Of a stretch of 64,000 bases of DNA, positions 11,136 through 20,694 are shown piece after piece. Source of the stretch: Narthecium ossifragum (taxonomy: Eukaryota > Streptophyta > Magnoliopsida > Dioscoreales > Nartheciaceae); NCBI GenBank assembly GCA_963920575.1, contig OY986969.1, positions 8,863,096 to 8,927,095 on the forward strand. Direction: 5' to 3'. The notes under the pieces were generated by a model that saw nothing but the letters and a program-made list of their open reading frames with translations, did no database searches and was not told where the DNA came from. The translations under genes and the position numbers were made by a program. Positions within the stretch are counted from its first letter, which is position 1; every line of letters starts with the position of its first letter.

Positions 11136-11669
11136 TTGAGACATAACACGCCACCCAAACTAAAGGACCCTGGTACCCCTACCATACCCTGTTGCATAGG
11201 AGACTACCAGATTGATGGTGCCTTTCTTGACCTAGGAGCCAGTATTAACATTTTGCCCTATTACCTTTATAAGGAATTTGGGATGGAGAAACTGAAACCG
11301 ACCTCGGTTGTTTTGCAATTAGCTGATAGGTCTATTAAGACCCCTAGAGGTATCGTAGAGGACGTATTAGTTAAGGTGGACAACTTCTTTTTCCCTGTCG
11401 ACTTTGTCGTCTTGGATATGGAACCCGCTGTTCACTGCAGAAAGACTGTGTCTATCATCTTAGAACGCCCCTTTTTGGCCACTGCAAATGCCAATATTCA
11501 GTGTCGAACTGGTGTCATGGATGTCTCTTTTGGTAATATGCATGTTAAACTGAACATCTTTAAGACTACATGTTTGCCTGAGCGTGAGAATGAATGCTTT
11601 CGTGTTGATAGTTTGACTGACTGCTGTGATGATAAATCTCATGTTATAATGATTGATAGATTATTATGA
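11136..11669 (+). CDS. Element B aspartic protease domain
   Basis: The 177-aa frame has the layout of an Athila/Tat-lineage retropepsin, which cleaves the gag polyprotein. It begins with PPKLKDPGTPTIPC, then the flap-preceding catalytic block DGAFLDLGASINILPYYLYKEFG (the Asp of DLGAS takes the place of the DTG/DSG Asp), LQLADRSIKTPRGIVEDVLVKV, FPVDFVVLDM, and IILERPFLATANA (usually ILGRPFLATA). Upstream similarity (GYPFLRPL..., about 10905-11090) in another frame shows that the domain once continued from gag, so at least one frameshift separates them. RT would normally follow but does not. Confidence 0.8.
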   Translation: MRHNTPPKLKDPGTPTIPCCIGDYQIDGAFLDLGASINILPYYLYKEFGMEKLKPTSVVLQLADRSIKTPRGIVEDVLVKVDNFFFPVDFVVLDMEPAVHCRKTVSIILERPFLATANANIQCRTGVMDVSFGNMHVKLNIFKTTCLPERENECFRVDSLTDCCDDKSHVIMIDRLL

Positions 11670-12315
11670 GATTTTGAGGGATTATGACTCTGATGACTCT
11701 AATGATGGTGATGCTACACTGCACAATGATAGAGTATCTGAGATTTTGAAGGAATATGATTTTGACAATGATGATTATGATGTTGAATTGCATAATGCTA
11801 GATTGGCTGTGATTCTGAATGAGTATGAGTTTGAGAATTCAGAGGATGATGATGTTGAAGTGGAGAATGATAGGCTATCTAATATCTTGAATGTCTATGG
11901 TTCTGATTTTGATGATGATGTTAATTTGAACACCGCACAATCGAAATATGATATCAAAACACACATCTTGCCCGACCAATCACTCGATCGACATATTGCG
12001 GAGATAAAAACTATTTCTGGGATGGTTGAACCCCTTTCACCGCTATTTTTTACTTCCGCACCTGTGATAGATACGGGCCAACTGTGTGCTTATTATGCCG
12101 ACACTCACCTTTGCACAGATGCAGCAGTGTATCCTATGGTTGAGCCACCTCCTCTTTTCTCTATATTTGCACCATCATCACTGACTTCACCGCTTCTTTT
12201 ATCTATATTTGACCTTCCACTTCTGGTTCACTCGAATGATAGTTTCACTATTCTGGGGGACACATACTGTAGACCGGGTTGTAAGATGAAACATGACGAT
12301 AGGTGGGGTCTCTAG
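11653..12315 (+). CDS. Acidic tandem-repeat ORF after the protease (accessory, unknown function)
   Basis: This 220-aa frame overlaps the protease end in a different phase and has no ATG at its left end. Its first half is three to four imperfect repeats of about 35 residues. Each has an [A/D]RL/V..IL.EY module followed by an Asp/Glu/Asn-rich stretch (for example RVSEILKEYDFDNDDYDV, then RLAVILNEYEFENSEDDDV). The second half is Pro/Leu/Ser-rich with several hydrophobic patches. I do not recognise the family. It occupies the place where RT should begin. It may be a C-terminal extension of the protease polyprotein separated by a single-base indel. Confidence 0.5.
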   Translation: MIDYYEILRDYDSDDSNDGDATLHNDRVSEILKEYDFDNDDYDVELHNARLAVILNEYEFENSEDDDVEVENDRLSNILNVYGSDFDDDVNLNTAQSKYDIKTHILPDQSLDRHIAEIKTISGMVEPLSPLFFTSAPVIDTGQLCAYYADTHLCTDAAVYPMVEPPPLFSIFAPSSLTSPLLLSIFDLPLLVHSNDSFTILGDTYCRPGCKMKHDDRWGL

Positions 12316-12512
12316 TTCTCTTGTTGGGAGGAAAGGCTTTGTTAGCCTACATCATCAACTACTTGATTTACTGTGGGGTTGGGGTTGGTTTCAAGCATTA
12401 AATGGAGGAAATTATTCTAAGTGGGGTGATCGATGCCGTCAGATTAACGGATCCATGCTATAATTGCACCTTTTCGGGAAGTCTAGCGAATGACTCAAAA
12501 TTGCGCGCTTCT

Positions 12513-12526
12513 TGGGAGGCAACCCA
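12513..12526 (+). other. Conserved hairpin TGGGAGGCAACCCA in element B
   Basis: TGGG-AGGCAA-CCCA forms a 4-bp stem, preceded by a GCGCGCTTCT stretch. The equivalent in element H (minus strand of 53235-53248, preceded by AAAGCGCTGGG) has the same stem and loop. This supports a maintained RNA or DNA signal just 3' of the gag-protease region. Confidence 0.6.
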
Positions 12527-12639
12527 TGTTTTATAATTTTTTCGTATTTTCCTAATTTGTTTAGGATTTTCCATGATTTTTTTTTCAATTTTTTTTTCCC
12601 GTCTTTTTTCTATTTTTCCGAATTTGCTTTAAGTTTTCT

Positions 12640-13400
12640 CTCTCCTCCCGCTCTGGCCTTCACCCGCGGCTCATCGTCCCGGCTCGTCGGATCGTCCCCG
12701 AGCCGACGACCACCGCCACCCGTCGCCAACTCTCCGGCCGCCCTCAGCCCCTAAAAATACCACCGATACCTCCGCCAACCTTCCACCTATTCATCCCCGT
12801 CCTTCATGTCCCTCGCCACCTTCTCCTCCGACGCCGGTGAGCCCCCCCCGCCATCGTCTTCACCGCCATTCACGGGCGCTCACATCCCCAAACCACCTCC
12901 ATAACCTTCCTCACGCCACCACGAAGCTTCCTCCGCAATCAAAACAACTCCTTGCCACCGGGATCATCGACTTCAACCGCCGTCCGTTTCCACCTTTCCG
13001 ACCACCCTCAATCCGCCGCCTGGAAGCCCCATTCTTCAATCAAACCTCATAGAACACTTCATTGGCCTTCCACGATCCTTCCTCAATCGTCCCCGCCCTT
13101 GATTGGAGCTCCGATCATCGGAATCCATTTCCACACGTCATCGCCCTCCGCGCCGTCAACCGCCGTTCCGCCGCCTGAAGGCCACCATTCTTTGATCAAA
13201 CCACACCAGTGACTTCCTTGGCCTTCAACAATTCTTCCTGTCACCTTCCCGTCCTCATGCGACGCCGTTTCACCGTTGATCATCTCCGACGAACTTTCCA
13301 CCGTCCGATTGCTGATGGATACGTTCCAAGTGCTACAGAGCTTCGATTTCGGATCGGACGGTGCAGATCTTCAATCTGGATGATATAATGGATGCTGACT
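12640..13400. repeat. C-rich island with a tandem duplication of about 155 bp, between protease and 3' LTR of B
   Basis: The base composition is strikingly C-rich on the plus strand inside an AT-rich region. Two imperfect units (about 12970-13090 and 13125-13260) share CGCCGCCTGGAAGCCC / CGCCGCCTGAAGGCC, CATTCTT..ATCAAACC and TTGGCCTTC. No long conserved frame is seen. It could be captured host sequence or a decayed env-position insert. Confidence 0.45.
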
Positions 13401-14119
13401 AGGTTAGGTGATGTGCATGGATAATTTTCTGTATTTTAATATTTTCATGTCTATAATTTAATTTTTGTGGATTGAATGCTTGTCCAAGGTTGCTATATCA
13501 TGCTATCACAAAGGAGACTCTGTCAAAATTTTCTATGATTCTAATACCTTTTTGGACTTTTATTTGTTATATTTGATATTTTTGGAAAGGTATATAATTG
13601 TGTGACAGATTATGGTGGGGAAGGAAGTATTTCTTCTGTGATGGTGGTGCCTAAACTAAAATTGGAAGAGAGAGAAATCTATTTCTGATTTATTTTTATG
13701 ACTTAGTGTAATTGGGGACAATTACATTTAAGTTGGGGGTAGCATTCATAAATTTCATGCTCATATATTTTTATTTTTATTTTCTGGTAACCAAATATTA
13801 TACATCCCTTGAATTATGTCAAAAGAATGAAATTATGATATGATTTGACAAAGGTGCATATTTTAGAAATTTATTTTATGAATTATTCTGAGACTTGTAT
13901 GTCATATAAGAAATAGTAAATTTTTGTTATGCATGATATTATTTCTATACTTTAACACTTTTACCATAATCTAAGGATAGATTGACATATCCTAATGCAC
14001 ATGTTCACTTTCACATGTTAAGGGGTTGATATTAGATTCTAAGCATGATACTGGGATAAGTTTACAATTTTATGTCATGACACAGAAAATACATGAACAC
14101 ATGCAATTATCTGAGTATG

Positions 14120-14355
14120 CGGAAAAAAAAAGAAAAAGAAAAAGAAAAAAAAGGATCTTCAACTTAGTAACCGGGCAGTGTGCCTAGCCAGCGTGGTGTT
14201 CACGTAAAACGGTTGAATTTCCTGAAAAAAAGAGAAGAAAGAAAAAAAAAGGGTTTTGAACTTAGTAATCGGGCAGTGTGCCTAGCCAGCGTGGTGTTCG
14301 CGTAAAACAGTTGAAACTCCTAAGAAAAAAAAAAAGAAAAGGAAAAAAAAAACAT
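14120..14355 (+). repeat. Paired structural repeat near the 3' end of B
   Basis: Two tandem units (about 14163-14215 and 14262-14315) share CGGGCAGTGTGCCTAGCCAG, then CGTGGTGTTC(A/G)CGTAAAAC. They are separated and flanked by poly(A/G) tracts. Element H carries two similar units in the same relative place (52485-52660). Confidence 0.65.
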
Positions 14356-14840
14356 ATATTGCTATGTGATAAGTGGAAGATATGTGCTTGGATAGGATTG
14401 TGATCTTGAATAGTTGAAGTATTTAGATATAATTGATGCTCTGAAGCATGTGGAACCCCATTCACACACAGGAGTGTTAAAGTTATTTTTAATCATGATT
14501 AAATATGTTGAAGTGTTGGAAATATGTTATGACATGTTTTGACTTACTATATTTTTATGTGACTATGAGTTGAAGGGTATATTTATGGATATTAGTTCTA
14601 TTTCATGCATTAGAGTTGATGAATATTATAATTGATTTCTGATGATATATTTAAGGGGATGCATAGATATTTGTGGGTGTCATCCCTAAAAACCCTCAGG
14701 AGACTATAACTCCTCCACTGGGGTAACCCAGGGGTTTAAAGGCTTGTTGCACATGCTAAGTGCAATCGTGAGACCTACGAAAGTGGCTAGTTAGATTTAT
14801 TGCTTAGTTTTATATTTTCTTTACTCGAGGACTAGCAAAG

Positions 14841-14856
14841 TGTAAGTTGGGGGGTG
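14841..14856 (+). promoter_or_regulatory. Polypurine tract of element B
   Basis: TGTAAGTTGGGGGGTG lies directly before the 3' LTR start TGATGAGTCAC. This is the plus-strand primer site usual for Athila-type elements; H has the same TTGGGGGGTG core. Confidence 0.75.
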
Positions 14857-16284
14857 TGATGAGTCACTAAATATTCATAATTAAACCCCTTAATTTACCT
14901 TTGTTAGGCCGAGAGTGTTTGTATTTGATAGTTTGTTAGTTGATTTCAGGTTTAATGAAGATTCAAGCCAGAAATTACAAAAAAGAATTAATATGTTGAA
15001 ATACACTGCTATGTCGACTGTTAGCATAATGTTCACCAGAAAGTATTATTATGTCCAAATATTCTGAAATTTGGGTGATATGTAGAAGACATCAAGACGT
15101 ACAACTTTCATGTTGGACACTTTCAGAGATTCCTGATTGATGGATAGCAATTTTGAAGAAGATGAAGATATTTAGCTACTAGAAGACTGGTCCGTCAACT
15201 TGCGGGAGAATATTCTCCAACTATTTCAGATAAGTCCAAATATTATCAAATCTTCGGGATCTAACAGAAGACTTCCAAATCTACATCTTTCGTGTTGGAC
15301 TCATTCTCAGATTATGGACTGGTTGAACCCAGTTACGACTGGAAGAAGCTGTCAAGATTAAACTAGGAAATCCGAGTTGCACTAGAGGTCCAACTCAACC
15401 CAAAACCCTAATTCCGGGAATTAGCATATAAAAAGGGTTTTGTTAGCCAAAACCCAGAAGCCCCCATAGAGAGAAAAAGAGAGGATTAGGGTTGCTGAAG
15501 GAGACGGAGATGCGGCGTGGATCTCAAGCGTTCTTCATCGAATACATGGCCTTCATCCCAAAGATGAGTGGCTAATCTCTCACTTAGGGATTTCATGAAG
15601 CTCTAATGTAGCCTTCTTGTATTTTTCTAGTTGAATCTTTTATTTTTATACTAGACATGATCTTATAGATTTGGTTTTAATGATAAAAGAGTTGAGGGAA
15701 CCGAGTTCCTTGACGTATTTTTAGTCATACTTGATTGCAGTGCTTGATAGTAGAGATCTATAGGATGATTTTAATGTCGCTTTTGTGCATGCCTTTGAGA
15801 TAGTTTATGTTAAGTAAAGATAGATTGTACTCAGGTTAAGTCCAAAGACAGTCTATGCTAAGCGAAGATAGACTATGCCGTAGGATAACATGAGCGTTCT
15901 TTTAGGGATTCATGCGAGCTTAAGAAGCCGTGATTCCATATGTCTAGATTAGAGAACAATAGGATATTAGAGAATACAAGCGGTGAAATTAGAGTGGATT
16001 GAGTAATCCCTAGGTTTTCTCTCATTGACTTATCCCAACCTTTTCATTGTTTTTTCAGTAATTTAATTCCTTAGATAACAAAACCATTGAAACTCCTTTT
16101 CTTCGCCTTAGGACTTGAGTTTAGAGATTTACTTTGATTTCTTCTTTTGTTAAACAATCTTTCCCTGTGGTTCGAGTCCGGATCTCACCACTGTTCTACG
16201 TTTGTAGAGTAGTATTGATTGAAGGATTATAAATTCTAAATTGCGTTTTGCATCTGATTTAATGACGCATTTACGGAATAATAG
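14857..16284 (+). repeat. 3' LTR of element B
   Basis: It is nearly identical to the 5' LTR through GACGCATTT, including the TATA box at about 15427-15440. The terminal bases deviate (ACGGAATAATAG against GCGAGCGATCA). Only scattered substitutions separate the two copies. Confidence 0.85.
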
Positions 16285-16508
16285 GGAATGGACGACACCG
16301 GCGTGCATGCACATCTCCCCCTGAGACGTCATGTCACAGCCGAAAAATAACAAAACAGTCAAAAATCAATAAAGCGGAAACATATCACACAATTGCAAAC
16401 AGCCATGCAAGGATGTTCTAGACCTAGAACTATCTCATTCCACACTCAAAACCTTAACCGTAAGCCTAATCCTATCCCTGGGACCTACAGCCTGCTCTGA
16501 TACCAAGT
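16285..16508 (-). mobile_element. Right-hand remainder of the element A interior with an iMet primer site
   Basis: The sequence resumes exactly where B broke it (GGACGACACCGG...) and matches 43675-43896 of element C. On the minus strand the primer site TGGTATCAGAGC (complement of 16494-16505), complementary to initiator tRNA-Met, lies directly inside the LTR that begins at 16509. Confidence 0.75.
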
Positions 16509-16605
16509 TGTCACACCTCGACCCAGAAAGCCCATCCGGACCGGGACATGAGGGTCCTAAATCTAAAATCAAACGGCGAGAGTCTCCCTTGTAAACATCG
16601 CGTTT
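16509..16605 (-). repeat. U5 remnant of the second LTR of element A
   Basis: TGTCACACCTCGACCCAGAA through GTAAACATCGCGTTTTAAAG matches the first 95 bp of A's other LTR at 2933. Similarity then stops abruptly at about 16605 and block D begins. Confidence 0.65.
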
Positions 16606-17599
16606 TAAAGCCGTGATGGCAGTGATCCGTCAGAAAACTTCAACGTTAAGCGTGCTCGGGGTTGGAGCGATGGGTGACCTCCTGGGAAGTTGGGAGGGGT
16701 AGTCCGGTTTTCGACGGTGAGCCAAAAGCGGACAATATTGTGTCGGGTGGGACCCTCGAGTGGATCCTGATCGAACCGGGAGAAAGCCCAACCCTTGAAC
16801 AGTGGCCATCGGAGGACGTACTATGGACAGGAACCCTGGGGGTATTGATGGGGTGTGTGGGAACCCTGGTAGGACTTAGCTCTTAATTTGGAGTTTAGGG
16901 GTTGTATTGACTCTGTGCTTTGAGTGTTGGGAGATGGTTGTCGTAACCACGGTTGTTCTGCCAAGTGTGGAGGTCCCGCTTGGAGAGGGGTGTCTTACGG
17001 GTAGCGTCATGTCCACCCTGTGTCAGGGACTGTCGGAGGTGGACCACCCTTGAGCAGTGGCCATCGGAGGACGTACTTTGGACATGTGCCCTTCGGGTTA
17101 TTGACGGGATTTATGGGGTCCCTGGCAAGCCTCAGCACTTGGCACAGAGTTAGTGCAGTTGGAGTCGCCTTCCTTGTGAGTGTCGTAGAGTAGAACCCTG
17201 CTGAGCTTTGGCTCATTCCTACCTGGACCGTGTTGTTTGCAGGTGTGGGTACCAGCGCTTCTCCTGTGGGCCCCCGGTGTTCGTCATGCAGCAGTGCGTC
17301 GCCAGCCGACCATGTATGAGGGCCAGGACGGCTTTTGCTGTGCTTTTGCGAATACCACAGATGATGTAATATTTCTTTTTGATAATTGTAAATGTTGTAA
17401 AGTTGTATAACTCTAATGTATATAATGTTTTGATATAGTAGATGCCAGCTTTAATTCCGCCTTTTGTTTATTGTTTCTGTCTCCGCCTGTTGGTCGTCAG
17501 TAGATTTAGGTTCCCCCTCGTGTCCTGGTCCGGGAAGGGTTTTATGGGCCGGGGCGCGACACCGCGGGCCAGGGCCCAGTGGAAGGCCGGGGCGTTACA
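16606..17599 (+). mobile_element. Block D: Del/Tekay-like LTR in inverted orientation with a 5S-rRNA-like segment
   Basis: On the plus strand it carries AGCCAAAAGCGGACAATATT (about 16720) and GTAGAACCCTGCTGAGCTTTGGCTCATTCCTACC (17187-17223), which is the reverse complement of the block found in A and C LTRs. It ends GGGGCGCGACA then GGGGCGTTACA. The reverse complement of 17500-17560 aligns with A's U5 end (TGTCGCGCCCCGGCCCATAAAACCC). A unit of about 62 bp (GAGCAGTGGCCATCGGAGGA) is present twice (about 16797 and 17052). No primer site follows, so it is a solo or recombined LTR. Confidence 0.6.
16624..16690 (+). promoter_or_regulatory. 5S rRNA-like internal promoter (A box and C box) in block D
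   Basis: GTTAAGCGTGCTCGG (16645-16659) matches the A box, and GATGGGTGACCTCCTGGGAAG (16669-16689) matches the C box, of plant 5S rRNA in the right order. The intermediate element is shortened by several bases. The preceding GATCCGTCAGAAAACTTC also resembles 5S (ATCCCATCAGAACTCC). It is not a full 5S gene: the first third and the 3' end are missing. A precedent is the Cassandra group, whose LTRs carry a 5S promoter. Confidence 0.7.
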
Positions 17600-17604
17600 A
17601 CCCA

Positions 17605-19422
17605 AGCTCGGCACGACTAGGCTCTACGCCATCACTGGAGCTTTCCGCTGCCATCTTATAGCGTGTTGCCATTGCCGGTGCAATCTTTGATCGCTTCTCC
17701 GAATCGCTGCCGCTTCCGGCGCGAGCTCTAAGAGATATGGTGGCGTTAACCATAAATATAACCATTTGGGCGATTAACAAGATCAATGGCAATTTCATAA
17801 ATATTGCCAATCGGCCAATAGATACTTCAATATTGATACAGCTAAAGTAATTTAGCCATAACTTTTACATCAAGTATCTAAAATGGACGATTCTTAAACC
17901 ATTGAAAAGAGGACGAAAAGATCTACAACTTTGTTGTTGAAGAGATCTTCAAATTTCATAGTTTACTATGTCAAACCGGCAGTCGAAGTGCCAGTGGTAA
18001 AATAGTAAATAATGGCCGATATTCTAAACGTTATTGTCCAAGGAATGGCTGATGTCATCGTCTATTTGCCCATCGACCAAAACTCATCGGCCATAATTTG
18101 GCTGATTATTTTAATAAGACATCGATGTGTTTTTACGATATTTATCACAACTTTCTCATACGATATCCAAATGAGTTGCTTTTTTGATTGATGGAAGGAG
18201 AATTCGAAGACCTACAACTTTCATGTTCAGAGTTTTATCAAATTCCAAGGTTATCATCGGCCAAATTGCAGTGGAATATAAGATGCTCTATCTGATGGCA
18301 GTTTCATAAATAGCTGAAGATATGGCCCAGTTATGCATTTATGACGGTTTCATATTCAGTTTCTGACAGTTACAGTGGGCAATTTGGGTGGTTTCAATGT
18401 GGTTACCAGAAGCTCTATAAAAGGCCAAGACGATGAAGGAAAAGCTCTCCCAAAATCAAGAGCAAAACTGCCACTTTATCTATCTTTTAGCATGTATCAG
18501 TAGATTTAAGTCTATCTACAGTGTACCCTTTTAAATTCAGTAATGAAGCTTCTCTTTCCTTTAAATTCCTGCAACTAGTCTTTTATTTCTAGGTGTAGTG
18601 CTACAATAATTTCTTCCATAGGAGTAATATTATCATAATTTCATAGGAGTAGTGCTACCATAATTCTATTCATAAGAGTAAATCTATTACTCATGTGAGT
18701 AGATTTACCATAGTTCATCATTTTCCACTTCCCATTTTCCATTTTCCACTTCATTTTCATTTTCTCATCCAATCTCAACAGCTTCGACACCTCTGTTCGA
18801 ACAAAGTTCGAAGGAGTAGAACTTAAACCACAATCTCCTGATTCTTGATGTTAGATCATTTTAACCCTTCTTTTCCTTCGCCGATCAACGACATGCTATG
18901 CATGATTTATGTTCTAATAAGTGCTACCGTCGACGGAGCTCGTCGTCGCCGTAGATCTCGTCATGGGCGCTACGGCCATCGCTGGCGCGGATGCCGACCA
19001 ACCTAGTCATGTGGCGTGAACCGCTGCCATCCTAGGCGCTGTCTCATCGCCGTCGCCTGATCTCCGTGGCCGATCGCCGATCAAGTGCCGCTGCTGACTG
19101 TGTTGCACCGCAGCCACGCCGCGTCGTTGCGTCGTGCCACTCATTGGCCTTGCATGTGTGCCGCACCCACAGATCCATACAAACACTGTAACCAGCTCCT
19201 AGCGCGCGCTCACATACAGAGAGAAAAAGAGAGAAGGAGACAAAGGAGTCGTCGTTGACTTGTATTTATAGAGGACCGGCACCGAGAGTCCCAATACTGC
19301 TTGCGTAGTCCAAGTAGAATTAATAATCATCTAATTAGGTCACTTAACCGATCAAGCCACAAATAGGCGCCGGGTAAAGATCCAACAATGATCCAAATTC
19401 TACAATTTAAATATAAATAAAG
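17605..19422 (+). other. LTR-like promoter region and GC-rich scrap, no gene recognised
   Basis: 17605-17740 is the GC-rich continuation of 2642-2932. 17850-18780 looks like an LTR on the plus strand: two copies of an ACAACTTTSWTGTT box (about 17928 and 18208), a TATA box CTCTATAAAAGGCC (18412-18425) and a downstream run of four irregular repeats (GGAGTAATATTAT..-type, about 18618-18710). 18920-19190 is GC-rich without a conserved frame. A second TATA-like TATTTATAGAGGA is at about 19263. I found no paired LTR and no termini. Confidence 0.3.
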
Positions 19423-19755
19423 TTTTGTGTACGTGGACAGGTGGCATGTGTAATGCACATGTCATCGAATCAATAGTCCACTACCGATTCTTTCATTCTA
19501 CCGATGGACTAGATCAATGAATATGTAGCTCATTATCGATTGAATTATACCGGTAGTGAGGTACCGATTGATTGCTAGAGTCCATCGGTATATCACTACC
19601 GATGGACTAGATGAATAATTCAATCGGTAGTGAGATACCGATTCATTGATCTAGTCTATCGATAGACCATTACCGATGGACTACATGAAAGAATCGGTAG
19701 TCCACTACCGATTCAAGCACGTGTAATGCACATGACATGTCAGCATGTACACAAA
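19423..19755. mobile_element. 333-bp foldback element (long imperfect hairpin)
   Basis: The left arm from TTTTGTGTACGTGG pairs with the right arm ending CATGTACACAAA. Matching stretches along the arms include CTACCGATTCTTTCAT, ACTAGATCAATGAAT and GATTGAATTAT, with the apex near 19590, so nearly the whole element folds back. The motif ACTACCGAT / ATCGGTAGT is repeated many times in both directions. It has no coding capacity. Confidence 0.75.
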
Positions 19756-20694
19756 TCAGCGCTCACTTAATATATATTATTTTCCTTTTTTTGAACTTCT
19801 CTATTTACAACACCCTACATCAACTTCCCTAAACCATTCCCTACATCATTAAAATACTCATTCTCCCATCTTCTTTTTTTATTTTACTCTTCATTTATTA
19901 TTTAGTAGTCATATTATTATAGAAATTAATATTATATTACATAATTAATCTTTGAGATATTTTTATATTAAAGTACATTATAAAATAAATAATATATAAC
20001 TTTTGCCTCCATAGTTCTATTAATTAAATATTTGAAATCCATCCATCAAAATATAATGTTTTAATTTTTTTGTTTTTCAAATAAAAGAAAATATGGGATG
20101 ATTGTTTATAATGTTTAATGTTTTGTTTTAATATTTATAATGTCTATGATGGTTAAAAGATAGATTGTTTAATGTTTTTTCTCTTCAAATAAAAGACCCC
20201 CGTCATCTATTTTTTAACATAAAAGATATGGAGAACTACAGTGCTATGTCGGGAAGCACTATTTATCACTTCTAAAATAAGGAAGCAAATAGGACATATG
20301 ATGTGGAGTCAAAATGAGCATTTCCTTACTTTTCATTCCCAGTAATAGGAAAGGGAGGGGGGATAGGTCATAAGGGATGGGCGCTTGATGTGCATGTCAA
20401 TATCGTAAAAAATTTCTCCATGATATTGTTTTAGGCTCAAAACTTCAAATACTGATGAGGACATTGTAAGGATATTTGTTCATCTTAAATCACAATCAAA
20501 AATTAAATAAAATAAAATAAAAATAAAGCAATAAAAAAAACTGAGTTTAACGGTCCTGTAAAATGTCTATATATTTTACCCTTAGCCAATCATTGTGAGT
20601 TTAAATCCGAATTAATATGAATAAATGGTAAAACATAATCCGAATAAAAATAAATAAAATAGTACAAAAAATATTGTTTGAATGTATGCAGAAA
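19756..20694. other. AT-rich intergenic DNA
   Basis: This is low-complexity AT-rich sequence with short internal repetition (TGTTTAATGTTTTGTTT- and TTCAAATAAAAGA-like units near 20075-20195). I see no gene, terminus or paired repeat. Confidence 0.5.

Larger units (their letters stand above)
7258..16284 (+). mobile_element. Element B: complete, non-autonomous Athila-type Ty3/gypsy retrotransposon nested in A
   Basis: It has two 1.43-kb LTRs (7258-8684 and 14857 to about 16284), a tRNA-Asp primer site, gag, protease, an acidic ORF and a polypurine tract, but no RT, RNase H or integrase. It interrupts element A: A's interior runs to GGGAAC at 7257 and resumes at GGAATGGACGACACC (16285), while the uninterrupted equivalent in C reads GGGAACGGACGACACC (about 43670). 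This gives a target duplication GGAAC/GGAAT with one substitution. The last few bases of the right LTR (ATAATAG) differ from the left (GCGATCA). Confidence 0.9.
2933..17599 (-). mobile_element. Composite retroelement A-D bounded by ACCCA, with element B nested inside
   Basis: The left end starts TGTCACGCCCCGACCC at 2933, preceded by ACCCA (2928-2932). The right end is GGGGCGTTACA at 17599, followed by ACCCA (17600-17604). Inside lie, in order: a truncated LTR, a scrambled pol interior, nested element B (7258-16284), the rest of the interior with an iMet primer site, 97 bp of a second LTR, then an inverted LTR-like block D. Element A reads on the minus strand because its primer site follows the LTR on that strand. 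Confidence 0.6.

Noticed and set aside
16606..17599. Block D as a Cassandra TRIM element or a real 5S rRNA gene
   Set aside because: It has Del/Tekay-like LTR motifs and is much longer than a Cassandra LTR. The 5S similarity covers only the middle of the gene with a shortened spacer.
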